64,000 nucleotides of DNA, from assembly GCA_963971425.1 (NCBI GenBank), contig OZ020519.1:15826028-15890027 (forward strand), given 5' to 3'. The DNA is from Bryoerythrophyllum caledonicum. Taxonomy: Eukaryota; Streptophyta; Bryopsida; Pottiales; Pottiaceae. The notes under the pieces were generated by a model. The model was not told the DNA's origin, did not search any database, and was given only the letters and a program-made list of their open reading frames with translations. Made by a program: the position numbers and the translations under genes. Below are positions 44,305-57,300 of the stretch, one piece after another (position 1 is the stretch's first letter; every line of letters begins with the position of its first letter).

Positions 44305-45763
44305 AAGACTATTTCCGGACTATAAAATAATATTCAATAATACACAAGGACTTACCAGATGTATGCAACAAAGAAGACCCTACATACATACTAGAGGAGG
44401 GTTACTGACACTCATTAACAAGACATATGCATTCCCTGGCAACATAACCAAAATTCCTATCTCAGCTAACATATCACCTTACCTACAAATTATAAAAATC
44501 ACAAACAATCCATTCCAACCTTGGCTACTCATACATCTCTACATGCCTTCACACTCGGAAGATATTGGACTTATACACGAAATACAAACAAACATCACAA
44601 TTCAAATACAAAACCACCAAAACCACACCCATATTTTAATCGGCGACTTCAATAGGGATATTGCTCTTATTGGTCGAACAAATGGAGATCATATTACACC
44701 CCCCCAGGATATAGACTTTGAATGGAGAACATACACTGACTACCTTCAAATGACATACATACACACCAACACCACTTTCTCAAGGCAAGGTGGAAACAAC
44801 TATACAGAAACTAGCCTAATAGATGGATTTTACATAAACACCCAAAATCAACAACAATACTCTTGCATAACACACACAGATAATAACCTAAATTTAGACC
44901 ATTACCCACTTCAACTACATATCCCAGACAATACACTAATCAGCAGAACACCACAAATAACAAACAACGACAGAGTCAAAATCTTAAACCCCATACCAAT
45001 GGACAACATGGAAAAATTCCATAGCGCCTACTTTGATAAGAACGCAATAATCATAGAACAACTTATCAATACTCTAAAAAATAATACAAATCTTACTGAC
45101 ACACAGTGGTTAGAAGCATGTAAAACATTGGATACACTAACACAAGAGATATCAACCACACTTGAACAAACTTGCAAAGCAGAACCTCTCCCCCAACTCA
45201 CCCCCAGAACTGCACAACAAGGTGGATTCTTACCCCGTAAGCTAGCAAAACCATGGAAACAATACCTATCAACATACCACCTCATCCGTAAAACCATACG
45301 CATAGCAAAATCTACCGCTAATTGGCGTAGCCATATTATAATCCATAGCTTACAAACCCATAGATATATAAACATACCACAAGCACCCGCAGAAGACAAC
45401 CTAATAGAAATTTGGATTACAGAAATAGCACTATTAGCACGACAAGCCAAAAAACAGGCCCAAAAAATTACAACCAAATACAATCAAGAATGTATAAGGA
45501 AGGCCATATCCAAATACAGACAATTGTATGACAAAAATCCTAAAAAGATAAATAAAAAGGTTTTCAAAGACGATACAATACATGCACTTGACTGCATTAT
45601 AGACCAACAAGGCAACATCCTTACAAGCCCAAAAGACATTGCTAATGAAATATATAGACAGCAAGTGAAAATAAACAAACCAACAATACCCCTATGTCAC
45701 TACCAACATACACATCCAGATACATGTGTGTGCAGTGTTAGACAATACCTTGGAACGACGTAG
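44210..45763 (+). pseudogene. LINE ORF2 APE-type endonuclease domain
   Basis: After the opening ITWNATSL block, the main frame (from 44291 on) contains the family landmarks: HILIGDFNRDI at about 44624-44656 (the GDFN catalytic loop) and LNLDHYPLQLHIP around 44888-44926 (the terminal (S)DH-P motif). TETSLIDGFYI lies between them. A long basic linker follows, to a frame break near 45750. The domain nicks target DNA to prime reverse transcription. Confidence 0.85.
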
Positions 45764-46697
45764 ACGGATTTATACTAGACAAAAGAGGGGAGCTTGATAT
45801 CTCATCACAGACACACTCTAATAAAGAAATATTTGACCTGTGCCTCAAAAAACTAAGTAAAAACAAAGCCCCTGGACCGGACCGTATTCCAAACTCTATA
45901 CTAAAAAAGATGCCCGAGAAATTCCATACATTACTATACCTGTTTTTCAAACACTGCTACAGACAGAAAAGAATTCCCGAACTATGGAAAACTAGCCTAA
46001 CTATACTACTTTATAAAAAAGGAAACCCCTATATCCTAACTAATCATCGACCAATTGCCTTAGCAAACACTATCTACAAATTATATACAAGTACACTAAC
46101 ATCAATCCTGTCCACATATGGAGGGAGGCACAACATATTACACGACAACCAAGAAGGGTTTAGAGCTGAACGCAGAACTGCTAGACAAATACAAACACTA
46201 ATTGCTGCTCTCGAAGACGCTAAACTCACCAATCAAGATATATACATTCTATATGTAGATTTTAAGAATGCATTTGGATCTATAGATCATGCAAGATTAC
46301 TTGCAATTATGACTGACCTTGGATATCCGACTGATGCACTTACACTTATTGGAAATATCTACTCACAATCAACAACCTCATTCATTGGAGAACACTTCGG
46401 GAAAATGCACCCAATTCCTATACAAAGAGGCACAATCCAAGGCAACACTTTAAGCCCATACCTCTTTGTAATATTCTTGGAACCCCTACTGAGATGGCTA
46501 CAACGTGGAAACTATGGATATACACTAAGAACGTCAGGAATCACAATCAATTCTGCCGCATATGCAGATGACCTAGCAGCATTATCCGACAAGCGAAAAT
46601 CCCTGCAAACACAAATAAATAAAATAGACAGATATTGCAAATGGTCTTGAATGGATGTTGGAGTATCCAAATGCGCAGTCATTGGATGCCCCAATAA
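45751..46697 (+). pseudogene. LINE ORF2 reverse transcriptase domain
   Basis: Motifs appear in order: KNKAPGPDRIPNSIL (about 45857), LLYKKGNPYILTNHRPIAL, motif A YVDFKNAFGSIDH with the catalytic Asp at 46258, motif B GTIQGNTLSPYLFVIF (usually QGDPLSP, so Asn replaces Asp), and motif C YADD at 46561-46572. A TGA at 46648-46650 cuts the frame just before VGVSKCAVIGC, which is still in frame. The thumb continues, shifted, with YIYLGAQMVPSLKWK near 46790-46845. Confidence 0.9.
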
Positions 46698-46779
46698 GTA
46701 AAAAATGAACCCCACAACCTTTAAAGCACAAATGCAAGCCATAAAATATTAACTGTAGAAAGCAAGCTATCCCAGTACT

Positions 46780-49060
46780 ACATCAGAATGAAGCATATAT
46801 ATACTTAGGAGCCCAAATGGTACCCTCCTTAAAATGGAAAATCCAAACACATGTTACCACTACAAAACTCAACAAACAGTGCCTCGCACTTACAAATTGC
46901 CCAGCCACTATGAACCAGAAAATCAACATGATAGACACTGTTATCAGACCTGGGATATCATATAGTTTCTATACTGTACCATACTCAATGCCTACACTAA
47001 AAAAGTTAGACAAAAAATCATAGCAATACAGAAAACAATATGTGGCCTCCCAAAATGCACACCAAACATATTGAGACAACTCCCACATAATCAGTTTGGC
47101 CTTGCAGCGTTCTGACTAAAGAACGACTACCTAAGATGTATTGGTGAACAACTGTTAAATGCTCTAAATGACAAAGGCAGACTAGGAAAAATATTTAATG
47201 GATTACTACACTTCATATTAGCCAAATACGGAGGCGCAAAATCAATACCTAGAATAAAAAGCCCAGATTGTTATAGATCTCCAATCACCCGCACGCTATT
47301 CTTACTCAAGACAGAAGGAAATACATACTTAAAAAGTACTATAGACAATTTTCTCATCGCACCCGCACCCTTAGAAACTATATGGCAAACAGAAACTCTG
47401 ACACTCCCACATTTAATTGAACAAACGTCCATAAAACTACTACAAAAACTACTCACAACTAATATCACATCACTTAACCAAATCACCCTACCAAACGGCA
47501 CACACCTAATGAATGTAGATGAATTCCAAAGATACCACTCTAAATCCACCAAACTAATAAAAAGCGCATTAAACCTAGCAAAACAATTGTTATGTCTTCC
47601 CGAATGCAATGACTCCTGCTCTAACAATTGCAACATGCATGCAAACCCATGTACACTAAAAGAAGAATATACTAGCCTCAATAACAATATAACTCCTAAC
47701 ATCCCTACCCCGCCGATCCACCCACCAGACCCACCACAACCACGTTATCCCAAACCACCTCCACATATCCTCAAAAATCCCACAACAAACCCTATACAAC
47801 ACATAATAGGAGTTAAACACCGTACACACCAGGACATTAATGATATAAAAGTAGAGTATACTGTATTCCACTGCCAATGGGAAATCCAAGGAAATATATA
47901 TAACCAATGGCTAAAACAACGAAACCTATTTCCATGGCACGATCCTAACACCACCTCTCACCAAATAGAATGCCTCAAACGATACTACCAAGCCCAAGCC
48001 AACAAATTCTACTATAACATCATACAAGCACACCACCCACAAGACCAATGTATAGATACAAGATCTATTACACCCCCTACACAAATCCCCCTAGCACGGA
48101 TTTCAATTACAGAATGTAATCCTCAAAAAGACATTAAAACCCAAAAACACACCATCCAAATTCAACAAAATGAAGCACACATCTATGAAAATAATAGAAA
48201 ACACCTAATAACCATCCCCACAAGTAGACTAGAATGGCTTTGGAAACAGTACCATTTAGCACTGAACACCCCACACAAACTAGAACCATAAACCCAACCA
48301 TTTGAAACTGAAATTGTTTGGTTATACCAAAGATACAAATACAGGATTCCTAAAACTGACCCCTTTAAGAGAACACATTACACCATACCAACAGAAATAC
48401 TAGATTTCTTCACTATAACATATAACATTCAACAACCATACTTCTCATCCCCAGTCACATGTTCCACAAAGATATCTAAATTTTTCTCCCCCTTCTCCAG
48501 AGACCAAATTTTTGGTTCACTTGGGAAAGCATTTGATTATAAATGGGATGGTATTGGATATGCACACCCACACAATAAAGATGAAGCCAAACAAGCATTA
48601 CATTCGGCCAGAATTGCAGCAAAGCATAACTCAAAAAATATAACCTATCTTGTATTACCAGACAAAGATTGGTACCAAAACCTTACTCCCCATAAAGGTC
48701 CATTCTTAGACTCTCACATTATATGTCTATTTCCAGCAGAGGCCATAACCTACTTTGAACCAACCTTACTAGGTGAACTAAACAAAAATCCTAGAACAGA
48801 AAAATCCACATTACAGATAATATGCGTACATCATCAAAACAACACAATAGGCACCAAAATAAATATAGAACATTTAAAGTCACTAACCGATACCCTCAAC
48901 ATAACACAAATATATGCCAACCTAGCCCCATCAACACCCACACCTATCACGGTTAATCGTCACAAACAATGGTCCAAAGCCAAATACCCAAATCCAATCA
49001 CAATCCCTCCAACTATTTCAACACCACTTCCGCCCTACAATACAAACCTACCACTTAAAT
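46780..49060 (+). pseudogene. LINE ORF2 linker between RT and RNase H, including an unassigned domain
   Basis: The linker has several frames with shifts near 47030 and 47110 and a TAA at 48289-48291. It includes a Cys-rich patch (CLPECNDSCSNNCNMHANPC, about 47597-47656), a Pro-rich stretch, and a well-formed globular-looking segment at about 48480-48920: FSPFSRDQIFGSLGKAFDYK, AKQALHSARIAAKHNS, YLVLPDKDWYQN, then LDSHIICLFPAEAITYFEP. I cannot assign the latter to a family. It is consistent in style with an accessory enzyme-like fold. Confidence 0.5.
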
Positions 49061-50508
49061 TTAATCCAAAATATTGCTACTACACAGATGGATCATTTAA
49101 AGAACCTGAAGAAGTAAGGCCAGGACACTAGCACAGAGAAAAAGCCGGCTTTGGCATATATAATGCACAAAAGGACATCAAAATAGCCAAAAGACTACAG
49201 GGACTTCAAAACATCATCAGAGCCGAAATGATGGCCGTCCATAAAACACTACGCATTCTAAATGCTAAATATCCAGATGAGCCAGCATACATATTTACAG
49301 ACTGCATCAATGTATTATACCTCCTAATTACACAAATTCAGCATCCTACTATGCACAATGGCCACCCTCATAAAACTATCTTAACATCAATGGTACAAAT
49401 GCTACAAGCAAGAACCCAACCCATATCACTACACAAAGTTAGAGCTCATATGAACATTGATGGGAATGAAAAAACAGATGAACTAGCAAAAAATGGTAGA
49501 GAAAGAGCACATAGAGAAGCCAGAGAACCATTCGAACATGCCCACCCCACACCATACTATTACCAAAGGAAAGAATGGCCATCTATGGATGACACCCCAT
49601 ACAAAGGCCCCATTAGATTCCTACCAAAATACCTTAAAAGATATGATTTAGACAACAACTTAACTCAACTCGCCAGAAATTTTCCAAACATAGAAAAGTG
49701 GACAGGAAACAAAAACATTGACAAGGAACTTTCCAATGAATTTTGGTCAAACCCTCTTATCACAAATTCACAAAAAACTTGTCTCATAAAATTTAGAACA
49801 GGTCAATATATGGGAAATGCTCGAAAGCAACTATTCTTCGGACAAGAAATATTCCCCTCCATTACATGTCCCATCTGCAACTCCACCGAACCAGACACAT
49901 GGTTGCATGTCTTACTTAAATGTCAACAACCACACATTCACGCACTAATTGTCAGAAGACATGACAAAGCAGTATGGGAAATTAGAAAACTACTTGTATC
50001 TTCTAGCAAATCTAGGTGTCTCATCTATATGAACGCTAGCACCTTTCACAACAACCCACCGGAAAACACTGTCCCTCACTGGCTACTACTATGTACATGC
50101 AACACTCAGAGATGCCAATGCAACGCCAGATTTAAACCAAACTTACTATGCATTCGAGGCGTGCCACACAACCATCCTCCACCAATTACCCCAAACCCAA
50201 TCCTCACCATGCAATTCATAGAATTCACATACTGCAACGACCGCTTCTCCCCGGAAACAATAACATACAAAACCAACAAATATCAGCCTCTTCTCGATGA
50301 AATGAGTTCATTAGGTTGGAAAGTGGACCCATTAATTGTAATCACGGCCGGAGCCAGAGCCACCACGCATATTCCCTCTATGGAATCACTTGAATCCCCA
50401 TTTAAAATCTCAAAGACCTCCATTAAAAATACATTCAAAAACTTTAAGACCATCGCTATCCGGACGAGGCTATTTTGCGAGCGTAGAGATGCGAGCGGAG
50501 AGCGGTGA
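49060..50508 (+). pseudogene. LINE ORF2 RNase H and zinc-knuckle C-terminus
   Basis: YCYYTDGSF (catalytic Asp at about 49087) is followed by an in-frame TAG near 49129, then AGFGIYNAQ, RAEMMAV (Glu), AYIFTDC (Asp, 49300) and HMNIDGNEKTDELAKNG, the D-E-D-D signature of RNase HI. A C-terminal knuckle CPICNSTEPDTWLHVLLKC lies near 49870-49925, and a conserved-looking block SLGWKVDPLIVITAGARATT lies near 50310-50370. The last roughly 17 codons fall in the tail segment shared with 60.3-60.4 kb, so the original stop may have been different. Confidence 0.85.
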
Positions 50509-50519
50509 GCCTTGGTTTG

Positions 50520-53285
50520 CGAGCCTAAAGCGCAAAAAGTAGAGAGTTTTAAGGAAAAAGTAAAATTTTCTTAAATTATTTAAAAGAAAAGCACTAAATT
50601 TAGTATATCATTGGCCCTATTACCGTGGAGTAGGTGCTTGATACATCAAGCAAGCCAAAATAGTTTTCTACAATAAAAGGATTTAAAGAAGAAAAAATTG
50701 CAAGTCATCAAGACGAAGGCCTATGACCGTGGTGATAAAGTTATCCAATTATGGGAATTTATGATTTCTATTGTTGAGAAGATAAAGAAGAAGTAAAGAT
50801 AAATGGGTAGATAATGAGGGAGCAGACAAAATGTTGGTAGCAAGAACACAATTGAGGTGGATAAATAAAATGATAGTGAGAAGCACTGTTATGGAGAGAC
50901 ACTGACTGGTATCGATAAGGGAGTTCATGTAGGGAAATGGTGAGAATCAAGGAGAGTGAGAGGGTAACGGATTAAAGATGGAAAGGGTTAGTTCAAAGTA
51001 GAGATACGGTTTAGAGGAAGATTGATAGAGATTGAGTTAGGACATAATATTCGTGAGAGGGACAACGAGGGTCTGAGGGGTACAGAGAGGAGTACGGAGA
51101 CCTAAAACAATTCTACAGGTACAGAATACATGTGCTTAGATATACCATCATTTTCATGTGATATACAAAAAAATGCTCATGAAGAAAATATTGGCGTTGC
51201 CCTTTTAGTCTCACTGCAATTTTCATAGAAGTAAAAGAAAATAGTACCCTGTAGAGTTTTGAAGTATATTTAAGCACCGTAGTGTTTTAGAAGCAAAATC
51301 CAAAGGACTCATTTAATCTCATTCTACGTGAAACTAGGAGTGTGCACGGTGACATCTAGGTCCTAGTCAAATCCACAAATCATGGTATATATGTAGTGGA
51401 GGTGCTTGTAGTAGGTCCATGCACGAAACATTCCAATTGACTTGTTTGACATCTCTGTGTAAGATAGATAGTCACAGTACGGGAACTGGCCAATTGTCAA
51501 TATATAGCATGAAACCTTTGAAATGCTACTGGATTGTAAAGTAATATTGTAGCCATGAAGGCGGTTCCAGAAAGATGTTGCAAATCTTTGCACCTATTGA
51601 TAGTGGAGAGACACAACTATTATGGTGTTTAGTAGTTGGAGCTTTAGGATTCCTACGGATGTTCTTTCTAAATCTCTTGGTGGAGTAGTCCGAAGGGTTA
51701 GGAGGAGGAGGATGATTTGCAAGGTTCAGTGAAACGCCTTGGCCGAACAGCTTCGCTTCATACATCTCCACACACTTGGCAAGTCTAAATCTGCCACATT
51801 TGAAAGCAAGTTTCTTGGACTTGCTAAGGTTAGTGCCCATCTTTACCAAGGAGACGTCTAGGACAAGGGGTTTTGAAACCACCTATGGTCATTGAGGGCT
51901 GTGGACACAACAATGGATATTGTTTCTGCAGAAGAACTACATCTTTTCTAGTTTGGTCTATTTGTAATTTTCCATAAGGCTAATATAAGTTGGAGTAGCC
52001 GTAGGTCGCCTGTTCTGAAAAATCCTTGCTATACATTTTTTAATGCCATGTATGGCAAAACAAACTTTTGTTGAGGTCCTAAAAGTCATGTAATGTGCCA
52101 TTGCTCTTTGTCACAATCAATCTCTTCAGCAGATTTGATAATCTGTACAAGGGACGAAGAAGGCGGATTCTTGGACAAATCAACCTCGACTAAAAGAGGC
52201 TTGTTTTAGAGGGTGTATCAGAGTCATAGGATGTGAGATCTTTAGATTATTATGCCGTCTTGTAAGGCGTAGACGGAAAAAATTCATCTTGTCTCGGCCA
52301 TGGGAGTCAAATTCAAAACCACAAGGGAGTTCCGCTTTTTGTTTCAACAAAATAAATTCTTCTTAACGTTCCAGGTGAGGATCCTATGTGCAGAATTTAT
52401 CTGCACTAGACATTGTGGCAAGGTCGCACAAAAACTCTTTGCATTTCTAGTGCGTTAAGCAATACGATAGACAATACAAAGTCGTAGTTCTTTTTTGTTA
52501 GGACCAGCTCTCGGCTTCTCATCCTTGAGAAACTGCTAGTGGACAACAACCTGCATGAATGCGCAGCCATGTCATCAACATTGTCGACTAGTAGATTGTT
52601 TTTTTAGTTAATAAAACTTCTTCATGTAAGATTCTCTATCAATATACATGACGACATTTCCGCCAGCTTAGCATCGGTCAGAACCTTACATGAAGAACTT
52701 TTATTAGCAATGACTTGACAGGTGAAGTTAGAAGTGCAGACAAAGATCCAAAGTGATTACAGTAGTATAGGAAAAGACATGGTAGAGCGTGTTCAATGTT
52801 GGCAATGCTTAAGGACTAGGACCAATCAAAATCATTTGCAGCCATCATGGATGAATGCTATATCATACCGGGCTCTTATAGGCAGTCGACATCGGCTTCG
52901 TAGAAAGCTCCAATGGAGATAGTATACTACCCAAAGAAAATTGAAGACTATACTCCTGAAAGCGTTGATGGAGCAAAGACCGTAGGCAAAAACGTTGTGA
53001 ATGCCGGCTACGTTCAATTGGAAAAACAAAGGACAATTGTAGTACCCTGAATAGGTAGCCAATATCGGCGGCCTATAATCGGGGTAGGGAAAAATTCAAG
53101 GAAATGAAAACCCCCAAAAGATTAGGGAAAAAAACAGAAAAATATAATTCAAAAGTGCACTGGCAATGTTGGCAGTGCGTCATCGTGGAACGAAAAGGGA
53201 AATTAATGATAGAGTAGATTGCACTACCGATATCGACGGACATACAATTTTGACCTTACTTGACAGAAGATACTTTTCCAATGGT
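50520..53285. other. spacer with no assigned gene; one possible TPR-like frame
   Basis: The minus-strand frame 51526-51882 starts near MGTNLSKSKKLAFKCGRFRL and continues AKCVEMYEAKLFGQ. This is a helix pattern that resembles a tetratricopeptide unit but is too short to claim. No other domain, RNA gene or repeat was recognised. Confidence 0.3.
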
Positions 53286-53309
53286 TCAAAGAATTTCTAG
53301 AAGAGGTCT

Positions 53310-53780
53310 TCTACATCAATATTTTTTAAGGGCCCTTCATATATGTAGGAAGGGAACTTTTAAAAGGATATTGCCATCAATAGTCCTCTAAAGGGCCCTT
53401 ACAGTATTTTTAAAGGGTATTTTTAAAGCGGATGGCGACATTGGCAACCCTGAAGAGGGCCCTCACATTGTTTAGAAAGGAAACCTCTATAAAAGGTGCT
53501 GACAATAGCATACCTCTAAAAAGCCCCTCCAATATATAAAATAGAACCTCTAAGAGAGACGTTGACATTAAAATTCAACTACATGGTCCATTATATTTAT
53601 TAATGGAATCTTAGAAAGAGATGCCAATATTGGGACTCCTCTAGAAGGCCCTTCTAAAGTATTGAAAGGGAACCTCCAAAAGAGGTGCCAACATCACCAC
53701 CCCTCAAGAGGACTCCTTAAATGTATTAAAGGGAACCTCCAAAAAGGGAGCCGACATCGGTTGCCTCTCAACTGTGCAAC
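53310..53780 (-). repeat. diverged left arm of the 63-bp satellite, inverted
   Basis: About seven or eight monomers of about 63 bp (GGGAACCTCCAAAAGAGGTG...CCTCTAAAGGGCCC type) lie in opposite orientation to the array on the right. They are much more diverged from each other than the right-arm monomers. Confidence 0.8.
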
Positions 53781-54019
53781 CACGCTCTAGAGAATTTGAA
53801 GGGAATTCCGAAATGGTATTACACTATATCATTGGACGCTTTACGGATGAGTTATCAATAGATGAAGTTTTGAATCCTATAACTTCATCCGCAAATAACT
53901 CATCCGTACATCGTCCTATGATAAATTGTTATACCATTTCGGAATTCTCTTCAAACTCTCCAGAGCGTGGTTATACAAGCAAGAGGTGGACGATGTCGGC
54001 TCCCATTTTGGAGGTTCCC
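53731..54019. repeat. large palindrome at the satellite inversion point
   Basis: The sequence is symmetric about position 53875 for about 145 bp on each side, with no net indel: 53780 pairs with 53970 and 53731 with 54019. The innermost arms are 53843-53869 and 53881-53907 with an 11-nt loop. It could extrude a cruciform. The arms contain non-satellite sequence (CCACGCTCTAGAG, GGAATTCCGAAATGG) that joins satellite on both sides. Confidence 0.9.
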
Positions 54020-55760
54020 TTAAGATACATTTAAAGGGTCCTTTAAAGGGCCGCCGATGTCGGCTCCTCTTTTGGAGATCCCCATAATATACATTTAGGG
54101 ATCTTTTAGAGGGCCGCCAATGTCGGCTCCCTTTTTGGAGGTTCCCTTAAGATACATTTAAGGGGTCCTTTAAAGGGCCGCCGATGTCGGCTCCTCTTTT
54201 GGAGATCCCCTTAATATACATTTAGGGATCTTTTAGAGGGCCGCCGATATCGGCTCCCTTTTTGGAGGTTCCCTTAAGATACATTTAAGGGGTCCTTTAA
54301 AGGGCCGCCGATGTCGGCTCCTCTTTTGGAGATCCCCATAATATACATTTAGGGATCTTTTAGAGGGCCGCCGATATCGGCTCCCTTTTTGGAGGTTCCC
54401 TTAAGATACATTTAAGGGGTCCTTTAAAGGGCCGCCGATGTTGGCTCCTCTTTTGGAGATCCCCATAATATACATTTAGGGATCTTTTAGAGGGCCGCAG
54501 ATATCGGCTCCCTTTTTGGAGGTTCCCTTAAGATACATTTGAAGGGTCCTTTAAAGGGCCGCCGATGTCGGCTCCTCTTTTGGAGATCCCCATAATATAC
54601 ATTTAGGGATCTTTTAGAGGGCCGCCAATATCGGCTCCCTTTTTGGAGGTTCCCTTAAGATACATTTAAGGGGTCCTTTAAAGGGCCGCCGATGTCAGCT
54701 CCTCTTTTGGAGATCCCCATAATATACATTTAGGGATCTTTTAGAGGGCCGCCGATATCGGCTCCCTTTTTGGAGGTTCCCTTAAGATACATTTAAGGGG
54801 TCCTTTAAAGGGCCGCCGATGTCGGCTCCTCTTTTGGAGATCCCCATAATATACATTTAGGGATCTTTTAGAGGGCTGCCGATGTCGGCTCCCTTTTTGG
54901 AGGTTCCCTTAAGATACATTTAAAGGGTCCTTTAAAGGGCCGCCGATGTCGGCTCCTCTTTTGGAGATCCCCATAATATACATTTAGGGATCTTTTAGAG
55001 GGCCGCCAATATCGGCTCCTTTTTTGGAGGTTCCCTTAAGATACATTAAGGGGTCCTTCAAAGGGCCGCCGATGTCGGCTCCTCTTTTGGAGATCCCCAT
55101 AATATACATTTAGGGATCTTTTAGAGGGCCGCCTATGTCGGCTCCCTTTTTGGAGGTTCCTTTAAAATACATTTAAGGGGTCCTTTAAAGGGCCGCCGAT
55201 GTCGGCTCCTCTTTTGGAGATCCCCTTAATATACATTTAGGGATCTTTTAGAGGGCCGCCGATATCGGCTCCCTTTTTGGAGGTTCCCTTAAGATACATT
55301 TAAGGGGTCCTTTAAAGGGCCGCCGATGTCGGCTCCTCTTTTGGAGATCCCCATAATATACATTTAGGGATCTTTTAGAGGGCCGCCAATGTCGGCTCCC
55401 TTTTTGGAGGTTCCCTTAAGATACATTTAAGGGGTCCTTCAAAGGGCCGCCGATGTCGGCTCCTCTTTTGGAGATCCCCATAATATACATTTAGGGATCT
55501 TTTAGAGGGCCGCCTATGTCGGCTCCCTTTTTGGAGGTTCCTTTAAAATACATTTAAGGGGTCCTTTAAAGGGCCGCCGATGTCGGCTCCTCTTTTGGAG
55601 ATCCCCTTAATATACATTTAGGAATCTTTTAGAGGGCCGCCGATGTCGGCTCCTCTTTTGGAGGTTCCCTTAATATACATTTAGGGATCTTTTAGAGGGC
55701 CGCCAATGTAGGCTCCTCTTTTGGATGTTTCCTTAATCTATATTTAACAGGTCCTCTAGA
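54020..55760 (+). repeat. satellite array of 127-bp dimers (63 + 64 bp), about 13 copies
   Basis: Alternating A monomers (GATGTCGGCTCCTCTTTTGG...CATAATATACATTTAGGG) and B monomers (GATATCGGCTCCCTTTTTGG...CTTAAGATACATTTAAGG) form a higher-order dimer repeated nearly identically. Each monomer holds two short palindromes (GCCGATATCGGC and CCTTTAAAGG). The array decays at the right edge after about 55620. No coding role. Confidence 0.95.
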
Positions 55761-55989
55761 GGGGCGTCGATGTTGGCTCTCCTTTTGGACTCGAGTCTCA
55801 TGTTGTTTCACACCTAAATTCATGAAGAAAGGTAGCTACTAGTATAATAGGTGGTCTTTGTGTTACGTCTCATCCCGCTTCTATCTTGGTGAGTGCACGA
55901 GCATCCGGCAAATTATGGAGAAACCGCCAAAAGATCACGAGTGCCTTACAAAGTTGAACAACTTTGTGCTTGAAGTAGAGTCATTTTCA

Positions 55990-57200
55990 TCAATCTTTGG
56001 ACTTCTTTTTTTTACTTTTTTTCACTTGTTGTCTACATAATTTCTCGTTGGCATCCTCTTCATTGAGAATTACTATTACTTGCAACGCCTTGATTTTAAG
56101 GGCACGGATGTTGGCGGCCACTCTACTTGTCCTCTTCCACTCAACTTGGTATTGTTTGGCTGTCTCTGCTGAGTGAAACACTATTTCCAACACTTCTGAG
56201 AGATATTGTAACTGTACCAAACACAAGTGTTGAGTGGCCGCCCACATAGGCACCCTTTATTCATGTGTGCGACTGTTCGGCCTTGTACTCAACCTTCTTT
56301 CTTAGTGATAACTAATTTGCACCTTTTCCTTTCTCATTCTGTGGTATTTTACCTCCTCTGCAATTAAAGAAATAGACTTGAAGCGCCGCACTATCCCTTC
56401 ACTACAAACACTTTGCTTTGATTTGATTATAGCATACGTAAAGGATGGCCTCTCCATTCATGGAATCTCTATGAATGCAACTCATATTCTATTCTAGAAC
56501 AAGTATTTATTTAAAGATGTGGATTATTTGTTCAAATTTAAAGAGAATTTTTTGTGCAAAGCAGATGCTATGCTGATCTTTGCTTTAATGTTTTGATATC
56601 AGAACAAAAGTCTTTTCATACGTGGTGCCTATAATCTGAAAGTGCATCGGGAGTGGTAGGAAATTAATGACCTTCCTCTTTCCTCTTTATGCAAACCCGG
56701 GAGTAAAGGTTAGCTTAACTATTCAATTCACATTGTCTCCTATCTTTTCTTCAATTAATTTCTAATGAGCTTCATTTTTAACTCCATTTCCAACTCCATT
56801 TCAAATTATTTCTCAAAGTTGTTTTAATGTCAATGATTTCAAATTCTTCGCTTCATCCAAAATGCGATGGAGGGTGATAGCTCTTGAATTGCTGTAAATG
56901 AAGATCTCGTGGAGTTTGAGATGGGGGTCTCCGATTCAAATGTCCTCTTCAATTATACTTTGTTTGAGTCTCAATCCATAAATGGTTCCATTCATTAGGA
57001 GGCGCCCGCGAGAAAGAGTGAATCTTCCTCCACACGCTAATTGCGGCCCTTACAAAGGGGAGAGTTGTGGTTCTTGATACCATCACTACACTTGGTACGC
57101 ACTGTTGCACCATGTTATCATTGTCTATTTCTAATTTTGCTTTGCTTATCCATGATGATTGTATTTTGTGACTAGGAAATTCACATTGGGTTTGCATAGC
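55990..57200 (-). CDS. possible downstream exons of the BTB/POZ gene
   Basis: The minus-strand frame 55990-56253 has coding-like composition: EVLEIVFHSAETAKQYQVEW, RTSRVAANIRALKIKALQV and a Lys-rich end (KKSKKKKSKD). Acceptor TGAATTTCAG at about 57240 would join DVVDVYYNDGQWLCKP to the BTB exon if the donor is TTCTTG|GTGCTT. These links are tentative and need transcripts. Confidence 0.3.
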
Positions 57201-57300
57201 CATTGGCCATCATTATAGTAGACATCTACAACGTCCTGAAATTCAACCGAGTTTTTTAGCAAATTTTCAGGCCCATCAAAGTAAATCCCACTCAGGATCT

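Larger units (their letters stand above)
38690..50580 (+). mobile_element. long non-LTR retrotransposon (LINE), decayed
   Basis: One plus-strand element explains this whole stretch: a C/T-rich 5' region with tandem repeats, ORF1, an A/C-rich G-poor spacer, and ORF2 with 2A motif, APE endonuclease, reverse transcriptase, linker, RNase H and zinc knuckle. The plus strand is strongly depleted in G and T relative to A and C from about 42.3 to 50.4 kb, unlike either flank. At least four frameshifts and five in-frame stops break the ORFs, so it is not autonomous now. The 5' limit is approximate, and no target-site duplication was resolved. The 3' tail around 50459-50580 recurs inverted at 60310-60425. 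Confidence 0.8.

Noticed and set aside
54020-55760. CRISPR-like array
   Set aside because: The units are contiguous 63/64-bp satellite monomers with no unique spacers, in a eukaryotic context.
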